DNA of 64,000 nt from Lotus japonicus (taxonomy: Eukaryota > Streptophyta > Magnoliopsida > Fabales > Fabaceae): NCBI RefSeq assembly GCF_012489685.1, contig NC_080042.1, forward strand, positions 19,792,150-19,856,149. Direction: 5' to 3'. Below the pieces are notes generated by a model that searched no databases, had not been told where the DNA came from, and saw only the letters and a list, made by a program, of their open reading frames with translations. Position numbers and translations under genes: made by a program. Shown here piece by piece: positions 1-9,843 of this stretch (positions are counted from its first letter, which is position 1; each line of letters opens with the position of its first letter).

Positions 1-614
1 CAATTGTGCTATGAACACTCACGGGATCAATAATAATAATATATCCTTCAAGTATCGAGGCTAAAAACAATATTAGGGTTAGTAAAACATGAATATTGAA
101 GGATTGAGATTTGATTACAATAACACACATCAAAGACATCAAAAATTGATTTGATTTGAGAAAAAGTAGATATCTTTGTAAAGTCATGAAGAACAACGAA
201 CGGAGATCTTGAAGCCATGTAGGAAGACTAAAAACAAAAAAACGCACGAGATGGTGAAGGAGCAGTGTAGGTTTAGGAGAAATCCAAATAATGGAGAGAT
301 GAATGAAGAATAAGAGTCTTATATAAGCTTTTAAATAGAGAGGGGTGTAGGTTAAGGAGAAGGGTGTACATTAAGAGGAAAGGAGGAATGATTGCCATGT
401 AGGATTTTTAATGGAATTAGCCAATCATGAGATGTCACGTAGGCGATGATTGGACCTAAAAAATCCCTTGAATGTATATATTATGGATAAAAAATCCCTC
501 CATCACTATGCATTTCCCCTTGCTTATTTCAACCTAGTATCAGGATGTCCTGGATGTGTACAAGTGTAGGAAAGCTGTTTGACTTTGTTTTAGCTACTTA
601 ATAGTTGACGATAA
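1..614. other. intergenic, no gene seen
   Basis: AT-rich sequence with no open reading frame of note and no recognised repeat. It is the flank of the LINE insertion that begins at about 628; the left copy of that insertion's target-site duplication is at 615-627. Confidence 0.5.
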
Positions 615-819
615 CCGAGCAACTAATTTTTTTATTTTTTTATAAGCAAAATTGTATTGAATAAGAGTACTAGGGGTACTCTAACCCAAAAGATACAAAA
701 GAAACAAGAGAATAATTACAAGGGGGAGGGAGAAAGAATAGAAAAAAAAAAAACAAAACAGTGGTGCATGTCAATGCTACTCTCACGAACAGAGAGGAAC
801 ACTACTACAAAAAGTACTT

Positions 820-1205
820 TTCACATCGGGCGAAAAGTACTTTTCACATCGGGTATACAACCGATGTAAGCAAAGGTGATGTGGTATGTCCACACCTTTT
901 CACATCGGGTACACAGCCGATGTGAAAACTACACATTTCACATCGGTTTATGCCGCAACCGATGTTAAAAGTATGTTTAGTAATTTCTTTTTCAAATCTG
1001 CACGTGTATTTCACATCGGTGGAATCAAATACCCGATGTGAAAACTACACATTTCACATCGGTTTATGCCGCAACCGATGTGAAAAGTCTGTTTAGTAAT
1101 TTCTTTTTTAAATCTGTACGTGTATTTCACATCGGTGGAATCAAATACCCGATGTGAAAACTACAAATTTCACATCGGTTTATTCCAAAACCGATGTGAA
1201 AAGTC
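820..1205. repeat. left subterminal palindrome array of the CACTA element
   Basis: Repeated pairs of CACATCGG and CCGATGTG with short spacers. Two near-identical units of about 117 bp follow each other (from about 924 and 1041), differing by only a few bases. Such arrays are the usual binding sites of TnpA-like proteins at CACTA ends (family knowledge). Confidence 0.8.
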
Positions 1206-2080
1206 TTTTTTTTTTAAAAAAAAAACAAAACCAGTTATGTTTGGAATCAATTAAAAAGTCATACCTAGCACATTTTCCATTCAGAAATAGCTCATATAAT
1301 TAGGTCATAACTAATTTAACTTTCCAAAGTTCTAGTTACAGAAAGTGAAGTAGCACACACTGTTAACCTAACATAGAAGGAAATGAGAGAAAGTGGATGA
1401 ATATTATTTTCATTAGCTAACCCTTCATTAGTACATTGCACTAACTATCTCTCAACCAGTATAACTAGCTCATTCATTACATAATGAATCTGATGCACAA
1501 AAACTGCAAGTATAGATATTAGATAAACACATACCCTTAATTTAGACTTTCTACTAAATACATGCTCCAATCTTTTTCCCCATAACGATCTTTTTCACCA
1601 CCTACATATGGAAGAATATAAGAATAAAGATGAGGGAGAAATAGAGAACTAAATCAACAAACTTCAGCTTTCTCATTTATTTACATTGATCCATTTCAAA
1701 CTTAACTTTTCTACATAGATGCAGGTTAAACAATTGAAAATTAAAAACAGGAGTTAAATCAGGATGGCTAAAAGAGAATAAAAAATTGAAAAGCAAGAAG
1801 CAGCTAACACTGAAATTGTTAAATGACAGAAAAATGAAAAGCCAAATACAAAATGATGTAGGTAAACAGTTAAGGAGTGAGGGATGTGAATTTCTAAAAT
1901 GACAATTGAGGCCTGCAACAATAAAAAAACTCAGATCATGCTTTTATGGACATGGATGAGGCTCTGTGAATTTTATGAGCAAACGATGATTATGAAACTT
2001 TGGTAATCAGAATTAGCAGCATGAAGGAGTGCTTGTTTTTGCAAATAAAAAAAAAAGAGAAAAGATTTGGGTAAATGTGA
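1206..2080. other. CACTA interior, no gene recognised
   Basis: AT-rich interior of the CACTA element between its left array and the captured pieces. No coding region could be supported on either strand. Confidence 0.45.
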
Positions 2081-2420
2081 GACCTCATAAAATAATCTGG
2101 CCAGAGACAGTCACCGATGTGGGAGAGGAATCAATATCAATATAGCTAAACGAGTGGCAGTAGAAATAGCTAAACGAATTCCATCAAGTCCAGCTGCAAT
2201 AGTACTGATAACATAATTTCTATACAAAGAATGCTAAAATTCATGTATCAACTCTCAATTACCAGTGTCTTTGTGAGCATGATTACGAGAAAAAGCTTGA
2301 GCATCTCTCAGGCTTCCTATAATCTCCACATCAATGGGTTCTCCAAAGGTTTCTTTTTAAGCCAACGGGTGAGTATATCACATAAACGCTCGAGTATCTT
2401 TCAGGCTTCCTAACAGGCAA
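2081..2420 (-). other. possible third captured gene piece, unrecognised
   Basis: On the minus strand this stretch reads open for short distances, including a run containing EPIDVEIIGSLRDAQAF and further along AAGLDGIRLAIST. Two related segments (about 2299-2325 and 2391-2417) look like a local duplication. I do not recognise the parent gene. It could be captured exons or chance open frame. Confidence 0.25.
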
Positions 2421-2841
2421 GCACAACATACACATTACTCTTCTTAACTTTATCAACAAGTATCAAGTACTATATAGAATCAAATATACAGATACATGTC
2501 TCAGAAAAGCATAGGGATGCCTTTACACCAGCCTACCCTTCCAGCAACAAATCCAGAATTTGTTCAGATCATACACATGTTTTCCAGCTAAATGAAACTA
2601 GCCATGATTCTTAACAGTTCTAGAAATAACTCTCACACACAACTCTTTTCAAATAACCACCACTTTTATCTCTCTTCAAAAAATCATTCTCTAGCTAGGA
2701 AAAAAGCAAGGAATTCAAAATGAGCAGTTAAACAAACAAGCAAATTAGAAATTAAGATCACTGAAAATGAATATTACTATCTATCATATATTACAATCTT
2801 TACAGAAATCATCAATGAACTTAAAAGGTGATAAAAAAGTA

Positions 2842-3688
2842 CCTTCTTTATTAATGCGGTCCCCTTCTCACTAACATAAATACCATAAAGAAACTTCCTG
2901 ATATCCTTGTTCTTAACATGGCATTTATGTAACAAAAACAACAAAATAACCAAAATTAAAATCCAAGCAAGACAAAAATTAGACAACAACAAAGTCAGGC
3001 ATTAGCATGTATCCATAGAATGAAAAAAAACTGTACCTGATTGATAAGGGCACATGACCTAGAAACAAGCTCAATGTCATTTCCATCGAAAACCAACTCA
3101 TCCTTCACCTTCTCAGATTGCACAATGGAAACTCCATCAAGCATATCCACTTTCCTCACCTAATCGCACAATGACAAAATCCATAGTTCAATTAATCAAC
3201 AAGAAAAATCAGACTTGAATTACCCAACTAAACGAACAAACGAATGCAAAATTAAATTACTTGAAAAAAAGCACATTATTGACACAAATGCACAGTTCAA
3301 AGTTAATAAAAAATAAAAAATGATCAGCACTTAACCAGTTAAACAAGCAAGCAAATGAGAAACTAAGATGACTGAAAATGAACATTGTTATCTGACCCAT
3401 ATACCAATCTTAACGGAAATCATCAAAGGAGTTGAACATAGGGTTTAGGGTGAACGAAAAGTAGAAAGCTATGGATCTTATGCCCTTGTTGTGATTAGTG
3501 ATGCTAGCATTGATGGGAAAATGGGCATAGATGAGCCTCATCTTGTGGGTACCGAACCAGGCCTCGATCTTGAGCTTCTTCTTGCCGTTCTCATCGGTGA
3601 TGAGCTGGAAATCCCCACGAGGGCCTTCAACCTTGATGCTCACGCCGTCGGGGATGTCCATGGTCTCCGATGAAAAGATCTTCTTCAT
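2842..3688 (-). pseudogene. RPL9: captured 60S ribosomal protein L9 gene fragment
   Basis: RPL9 is a protein of the large cytosolic ribosomal subunit. Reading leftward from an ATG at 3688 the first exon gives [20 protein letters not shown], then [21 protein letters not shown] and [17 protein letters not shown] second block at about 3160-3040 gives [13 protein letters not shown] and [20 protein letters not shown], ending at a GT donor. A third at about 2930-2842 gives [22 protein letters not shown]. These are in the right order for plant RPL9, which is about 190-195 aa. Several internal stretches are missing: the segment after IKV, the KL...NL segment after EGPRG, and about 30 residues after EAWFG. 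No AG acceptor sits just before the third block. Introns are retained, so this is a genomic capture, not a processed copy. It cannot make a normal ribosomal protein. Confidence 0.88.
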
Positions 3689-3846
3689 TCTCTGATGAAA
3701 GGATTTCAAACATAAGGCCAAAATGAAATAGCACAGGTACAAATTGAACTATTATGACTCAGCAGTTTTACCCTACACTAAGTTGTCGAATAATGATTAT
3801 ATTACTATGTATTGCAATCACATGGACATTAAAACACTGAATCGTT

Positions 3847-4123
3847 CCAATCAACTTCAGCAGGTGTAGCAATGGAAGCCATGGCCTGCAAAATCACCGC
3901 ATACCCATTACACGCAACACACATAAACAACAAAAGGGAATCGATTTTGCGAGGTGAATGGGAAAAGGGTATTGTTGGATTGAATGAAAGGTACCTTTTG
4001 AACGCGAGTGGAATCGACCTGGCGATCCTCGACGCCCTCAGTGAGCTTGTCGAAGGCTTTGCTCTGTTGTTGCATGTCCTTGGAATCCAGCATCATCTCC
4101 ACTCCTTCTTCTGCTCCCTCCAT
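3847..4123 (-). pseudogene. HYPK: captured HYPK-like (huntingtin-interacting protein K homologue) gene fragment
   Basis: HYPK-family proteins are small NatA-associated chaperone-like proteins. Exon 1 begins with an ATG at 4123 and encodes MEGAEEGVEMMLDSKDMQQQ, then SKAFDKLTEGVEDRQVDSTRVQK, which I recognise as the N-terminus of the plant HYPK homologue. It stops at a GT donor near 3995. Exon 2 starts after a CAG at about 3885 and encodes AMASIATPAEVDWN, then shifts into unrelated residues and a stop at about 3847. The C-terminal UBA-like half is absent. A partial duplicate of the exon 1 KLTDRVED region lies at about 4190-4235. It sits on the same strand as, and 5' to, the RPL9 piece. Both are inside the CACTA element, so two unrelated loci were captured or captured pieces were later joined. 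Confidence 0.85.
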
Positions 4124-4573
4124 TCTTCTTCTCTTTCGCTCGCTTCCACCACCACTGTGAACAAGATGCCCTAGCTTCTATAGCCCCAGATCCTCGACGC
4201 GGTCAGTGAGCTCTTGACAAACCTTTGAAATTGTTGAGCGAGGGAGAGGCGGTCGACGGCGGAGAGGAGGGAGAAGAGGGGTTTGGATTAGGGCAGCAAC
4301 CCTCTGAATCAGAACTCGTTCGCGTCATCGGTGCCGGTGTGGCCAACGATCGCGGGCCACTCGGGCGGATTAGGCGAGGATTAGAGGAGGATTCATGGGA
4401 AGGCGAGGACGACGGCGATGGAGAGCTTCAGAGAATCGGTGGTCTGAAAGTGAGGCCGTGGAAGGAAGGAAGGAGAGCTTCAGAGAATTGGTGTTTAGGT
4501 CGTGAAAGCAAATTAGGGATTCAGTGTTTGTTTGTGAATTTGTGATATCTTGAAAGACTTTTCCCAACGGTTA

Positions 4574-4826
4574 TACTACCACTGATGTTAAATATATTTC
4601 ATCAAAATTTCAAAAATGCCACCGTGTTTAGCTTTCACATCGGTTATTATATTCACCGTTGTAAAAAAGTCTTTACTAATTATTTTCCACATCAGACATA
4701 TTCCCAACTGATGTGAAAACTATCATAAAAGTTCACTATAATTTCAATATTGCCACCGCGTTATCTTTCACATCAGGTATTTCTTCCACCGTTGTGAAAA
4801 CCCTGATGTGAAAAGTCCTTTTTCTA
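4574..4826. repeat. right subterminal array of the CACTA element
   Basis: Further TTTCACATC(G/A)G and inverted partners spaced through about 250 bp up to the terminal inverted repeat. The copies here are more diverged (CACATCAGG variants) than those at the left end. Confidence 0.7.
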
Positions 4827-5127
4827 GTAGTGGAAAGTAGACACTAACAACTCCTTGCCTGCTAACACCTACCTTTCCCCAACAAATACAAAACTCAAGT
4901 GTCCCTCTTGCCACTTTAAGAGCCCCTGAGCCCGTAAGTACAAGAACTACTAAGGCTTCAGTAGGAAAACAACCAAGGTAGCAAGATGAATGAGTCATAA
5001 ACATCCCGAGCAACTAATATTGATATTTTTCTACGATTTTTTATTAATTTTACAAAATAATCCCATCAGGTGCCGTTTTATCTTGCTGAGTTGACGGAAA
5101 AAATAGCACAGGATGACAGACAGGGGT

Positions 5128-5920
5128 GTCTCTAGCAGGGGCTGGCAAGGGCCATGGCCCCAAGAATTTTAGTTTATTTGCTAACTATATGAATTTTAAT
5201 ATAGAAATAAATATTACGCTTTGTTTATTAATATAACTTTTTCTATTGCCATCTTCCACAAACTTATAGAATAAATATATTTTATTTTGTAATAAATTTG
5301 CAACTATCTGAATTAAATAGAAGATATACTATCGAGGCAGTGTAATTTCTTATACTTAGTTTAGCTTTAGATCCTAAGGAAAATTTTAAATAATTCGATA
5401 ATGAGAAAATATGTAAGGTTGTTGAGAAATTTTATGAAGATGATTTTTTCTGAGCGGGAAAAAAAGAATTTATCGTTTCAGCTAAGACACTGTCATTCAG
5501 ATGTTTCCCGAGATCTTAATTTAGAAAAAATGTCATGTTTATCCGAGTTTTACCCGAGATTAGTTGAAATTAGAAAAACAACAATGATTCCACTTGTTGA
5601 TAGATTGATACGTCTTGTTTTAATACTTTCTGTTTCAACAACATCTATAGAGTGAACTTTTTATGCAACGAAAGTTGTTAAGAATCGACTTCACAATAAG
5701 ATCAAAGATCACCTTCTCATAATTTTATTAGTAGTATATATTGAGATATTATATTTCTGAAAGATCACCATTGATATAATAATAGATAAATTTAATATTA
5801 TGAAAGAGCAAAAAGTTTTATTTAAATAAATTTTTGATTATGTAAAGTATATATAAGATTCATTGACAAAGTTCTTTATATTTCGGTCCCTCCAACAAGA
5901 AAATCATAGATACGCTCCTT
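5128..5920 (+). pseudogene. decayed hAT-family element with transposase C-terminal dimerisation region
   Basis: An open stretch from about 5401 ends with IPLVDRLIRLVLILSVSTTSIE and, after an in-frame TGA, continues recognisably to the lysine-rich end (VVKNRLHNKIKDHLL). This matches the hAT C-terminal dimerisation domain of plant TTF-type zinc-finger/hAT transposases. The upstream zinc finger and catalytic parts are gone. The left boundary CAGGGGTGTCTCTAGCAGGGG at about 5133 and a degraded inverted copy near 5905-5920 are likely ends, but I could not confirm an 8-bp TSD. Not functional. Confidence 0.6.
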
Positions 5921-6116
5921 ATAACATAATACAAATTCTAAAGACTTCCCAAGAAAAACTAAAGGTTGAAAGCCTCAATGAGCAGTCTCTGCTTGCTTAC
6001 CACCTCCAAACATCTTCATCTTCCAACTAGTTACCATGAAAACCAAACTTACGTTACAGGCCCTTCATTTTCTCTCTAATGCAACTTTTCATCGTTCAAC
6101 TTCACTACGCCATTCA

Positions 6117-6827
6117 TCTATATATATTAGTAAAGCTCACTTGAGCTAAGTATTAAGTACAAATACACATATGTATTAAATCATAAAAGCTCACATACCT
6201 TTATATTAAATACATTAAAAAAAATTTAATAAACTAAAAACTGAAAAATATTGTATTATAAAAACCTATTCAACTACTTATATTAAATAACAACATTGAC
6301 TTGAGCTTTGCATTTGACAAATTTAAAAAATCAAAATAAAAAATAAAATAATATTTATTAATAAATAATTTAGATAAAATACTTTTAAAATAAAAAAATT
6401 TCTATCAATATATATTTATCTATATTGTACTTGGGGCTCTTATTTCCCAAAGTAATTATTTATATATATATATATATATTTGTTTTTTCCAAAAAAAAAT
6501 ATCTATCTACATATCAATATATATATATGTAAAGGAGACTTGAGGTTTTGCATGTATTAAATGCATTAAAGCATAAATCTCCAATACATTTATATTAAAT
6601 ATATTAAAAAATGAAAAAAATATGAAATATATTAAAAACTGAAAAAAACTTATATAATAAAAAACTATTCAACTACTAAAATTAAATAACAACATTCATA
6701 AACTTAAAATTGACTTGGGCTTTGCATTTGATAAATATTAAAAATTAAAATTAATAATTAAATATTTATTAATAAATAATTGAGATAAAATAATTTTAAA
6801 ATAAAAAAATTATATCTATCTATCTTC

Positions 6828-6860
<33 letters not shown>

Positions 6861-8196
6861 ATGTAAAGGAGACTTGAGTTTTTTGCATTAAATACATCAA
6901 GTTATTCCTACCTCTACATTAAAATACATGAAAAATAAAGAATTTCATTTGCAATAAATATATTAAAACTGAATAAATTGTAATGTCAAAAACTATTCAA
7001 CTACCAACATTAAATAATACATTTATAAACTTATTTATCTTCATTTTTATAATTATTTATATATTAATTATAAAATTTCCTATATATTTGAGTAAAAGCT
7101 AAATATAATGTGATAAAAAAATTTAAACATATGTAGTTAAAATATTAATTATTGACCTCAAGTTGAGAAAAAAATTAAATTCATATAGAGTAATATATTT
7201 TATATAAAATAAATATATGAAATATCAGAAATAGTCAATGATTAAATGCTTTTCATAAAGATATACTTAGAATATTTTAATAGTTACATGTGTTGTTAAT
7301 ATAGATTATAATGTTGTTTTGTGTTATTTTATAAAATAATTTTACATACATAAAAAACTAATATATAATAATTATTTAAGTCTTTTAGAATAATCATTTT
7401 ATATACATTAAAAAGTGTATAGAGTATACACAAAATGATATTTAGAATAAACTTTTATTAAATAATATTTTTATATGGAAACATTATTTTTTATTAAAAT
7501 TAATTAATTTTATTAATAAAAAAATTAGCAAATAGTTTTAAAATAAAAAAGTGCCGCAGTAATTTATTAATAAATCATTTATAAAAATATTTATAAAATT
7601 AACATTATTAAGTATGACGTGAATGTCAAAAAAGTATGACGTGTGTGTATTTTTTTCAGAAATTTCTTGAATTATAAAGTTTGATCTATTATATATTAGT
7701 AAAAAAGATCAACTTAAGTATAACAGTGAAAAAAAATTAAGGCTAAAATTAAAAAAAAATTAATTTACTAAATAATATTTTAGAATATTAAAATTAAAAT
7801 TTATTTTAATTATCAAAGTTAAAGTTAATTAATTGTTGATAAAAAGTATAAGAAAATGTTGATATAATTTATTTTGTGATATTAAAACTTATTAATTGAT
7901 TTAAAATATTTGAAATGCACTTTATAATTTATTGTATGTTTAAATAAATACATCTTTAAATTGTTAAAATTATTTCAATGCAAATTATTAAATTTGAATA
8001 GTATTCATTATTTAAACAAAGAAAATTCTAATACTCATAATGAAATGTTTTAACACAATTATTTTTATTTTATTATAATTTATAAGTAAAAAATATTTAA
8101 TATATACATAATATTTTTATTTAAACTATAATAAGTTTTATATAATGTTGATAAAATTGTAAAATCACCCGTGCAACGCACGGGTTTTATATCTAA
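6117..8196 (+). mobile_element. non-autonomous Helitron (copy 1)
   Basis: The 5' end is TCTATATATATTAG after an A (host A|T site). The 3' end has the hairpin ACCCGTGC-AAC-GCACGGGT (8167-8185) followed by CTAA and a T, matching the Helitron 3' rule of a GC-rich hairpin just before CTRR. The interior is very AT-rich, has no coding capacity, and contains several diverged copies of an approximately 340-bp module (from about 6140, 6530 and 6870), each with the motif ATTCAACTAC. It is joined directly to copy 2. Confidence 0.75.
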
Positions 8197-9843
8197 TGTA
8201 TTAGTAAAGCTCACTTGAGCTAAGTATTAAGTACAAATACACATGAGAACCTACATACATTAGTAAAAAAACTGGTGTTTAAATGAGATAGCTTAGTGAT
8301 TGAATGAACGGATAGTGGAAACTTGTGCACTAATGATTTCAGTTTTAAACTTAATAAATATCAAATGTATAAGCAAAAGAGTAACATCCATGCCAAAAGT
8401 GTAACAGACCACAAAGTTATATCTGCAAATGGTTTTAGCACATTACCTTAAATTAAAATCAAATTTAATGTTAATTTTAAACTAATATCAATTTAGTCCA
8501 AGAAAAAAAAACTATTAACAATAAAACATACTTCCGGCAAAATTAATCTAGATATGCAATGGTCTTAGTTTGCTGTCCAATTTTCTGCAGGAATATATGT
8601 CTATTTTTCTTAAACTCACAAACTCTTAGAATTCCTTAACATAGTAACTCCGAAGAAAAACTAACATTAAATTAAAAATAGTGGCATGATGGCAATACCT
8701 GTGTCAAAAACTGAATAAAATTGTTAATGTTAGGAGGCTATTCAACTTACTATCTACATTAAATAAATAAAAAATGAAATGTATTATATTGAACCATGCA
8801 TCTATTATATCTCTATATAAACAAACCAGTGAAATCACTCACAAACTCAAATTATTCATATTTCTTAGACTTCAGCTGCTGGTGAGAAAAAAATGACAAT
8901 TGTCTCTAACTACTTCATCAAGTATGTCATTTTTAATTATTTTAGTTAATTTCAAAATTGCTTTTTTAAATTACTAATTCTTATCTCTTTATTGCAGGAG
9001 AAAGATCATCAACAACAACAAGAAACACACATTACTTAGTGATATATCCCCGTTGCAAATGATTGGAAAATAAAACGGTGAGTTTCACATATATGGTAAT
9101 TTACTAAACAATTCTTCTTATTCAATTGAAATCATACAAATATATCATCATTTCTATATTTATATGACACAAATCAGTAACAAAGTGTGAGCCACATAAA
9201 TTTATATACTGCACTAGAAAGATAAGTGTAAAATGTAGTACTCACTATATTGTTGATAAGAAATAAGAATCTTTCACTCCTCAATATTGTCATATTATGG
9301 TAAAAAATAGCAACTTAATCATTCAAAGGGAACAAATGACGTTCATCCTGCAGTTAGATAGAACCTATTTTAATGTTCGTGAAAGTGACTTTAAAAGAAC
9401 TTCTATGCCACCAGCAATGGTAAACAACCACATCAATCTTGATAAAAAAAAATTAGCACAACTGATAACATCACTACAATGACTAAATCAATATTAGAAA
9501 AAAAAATAGTAGACTACCACGTTCATTTCAATACTAATCTAATTAAGTAATTAAATTTCTTTTATATAAAAAAAACTACCCTCATTTCAATCTCAATAGA
9601 AATCTACCTATTTTTTCTTCCGATGAAGCAAAAAAAATAAAAAAAGTCTACCTGTTTGATCATTTTTTCCCTTATTAGAGAAAGAATGTGTGAGAATATC
9701 ATAACTCAGTTATATTTAATTATACATATATTCTAAATCTTCTTCTAAATAATAGCTTTCTTACCATTCTGCAAATTTAAATATTACAATTAAAAAATAC
9801 AAATTAAAAACGAACCCGTGCAACGCACGGGTTTAATTTCTAG
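8192..9843 (+). mobile_element. non-autonomous Helitron (copy 2), head to tail with copy 1
   Basis: It starts TCTAATGTATTAGTAAAGC at 8192; the next 40 or so bases repeat the 5' end of copy 1 almost exactly (GCTCACTTGAGCTAAGTATTAAG). It ends with the hairpin ACCCGTGC...GCACGGGT (9814-9832) and CTAG at 9840-9843. No host DNA separates it from copy 1; the two ends overlap by about 5 bases. It carries a small promoter-like and spliced-ORF segment at 8811-9073. Confidence 0.75.
8811..9073 (+). pseudogene. promoter plus two-exon mini-ORF inside a Helitron, possibly a replication protein A remnant
   Basis: A TATA-like box (TCTATATAAAC, about 8811) precedes an ATG at 8893. Exon 1 (8893-8921) ends at a GTATGT donor; exon 2 starts after TTGCAG at 8998 and runs to a TAA at 9071-9073, giving 34 aa (start MTIVSNYFIK, end SDISPLQMIGK). 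The words LLSDISP near the end resemble the opening of plant RPA1-like OB-fold proteins often seen in Helitrons, but the match is short and the frame stops there. A separate 61-aa open frame at 9297-9482 is of unknown meaning. RPA is a tentative reading. Confidence 0.35.

Larger units (their letters stand above)
800..4832. mobile_element. non-autonomous CACTA (En/Spm) element carrying host gene fragments (Pack-CACTA)
   Basis: The left end begins CACTACTACAAAAAG at 800 and the right end at 4832 is the inverted complement, CACTACTAGAAAAAG. The 3-bp duplication GAA flanks both sides (797-799 and 4833-4835), the size expected for CACTA transposases. Both ends carry subterminal palindromes built on TTTCACATCGG/CCGATGTGAAA, typical binding-site arrays for a TnpA-type protein. 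No transposase remains inside. The interior instead holds pieces of a ribosomal protein L9 gene and of a HYPK-like gene, both on the minus strand, plus a third possible captured piece near 2.1-2.4 kb. Total 4033 bp. It landed inside an older LINE, so it is the younger of the two. Confidence 0.9.
628..5005 (-). mobile_element. 5'-truncated L1-like LINE, split by a CACTA element
   Basis: The LINE lies on the minus strand with its A tail (T-rich on +) at about 628-645. Its two pieces, 628-799 and 4836-5005, are separated by the CACTA element at 800-4832. The outer flanks carry the same 13-base direct repeat, CCGAGCAACTAAT, at 615-627 and 5006-5018, a length typical of target-primed LINE insertion. 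Joined, the LINE is only about 340 bp, so it is a 3'-end fragment without reverse transcriptase. The L1 assignment rests on the A tail, TSD and general look of plant LINE 3' ends, not on a coding match. Confidence 0.7.

Noticed and set aside
3491..3673. Plus-strand frame overlapping the RPL9 fragment
   Set aside because: It is the complement of the RPL9 exon; the minus-strand reading matches a known protein.
8167..8185. Hairpin read as a possible rho-independent terminator or CRISPR repeat
   Set aside because: The same hairpin recurs five times, each followed by CTRR, which is the Helitron 3' end; this is plant DNA and there are no spacers.
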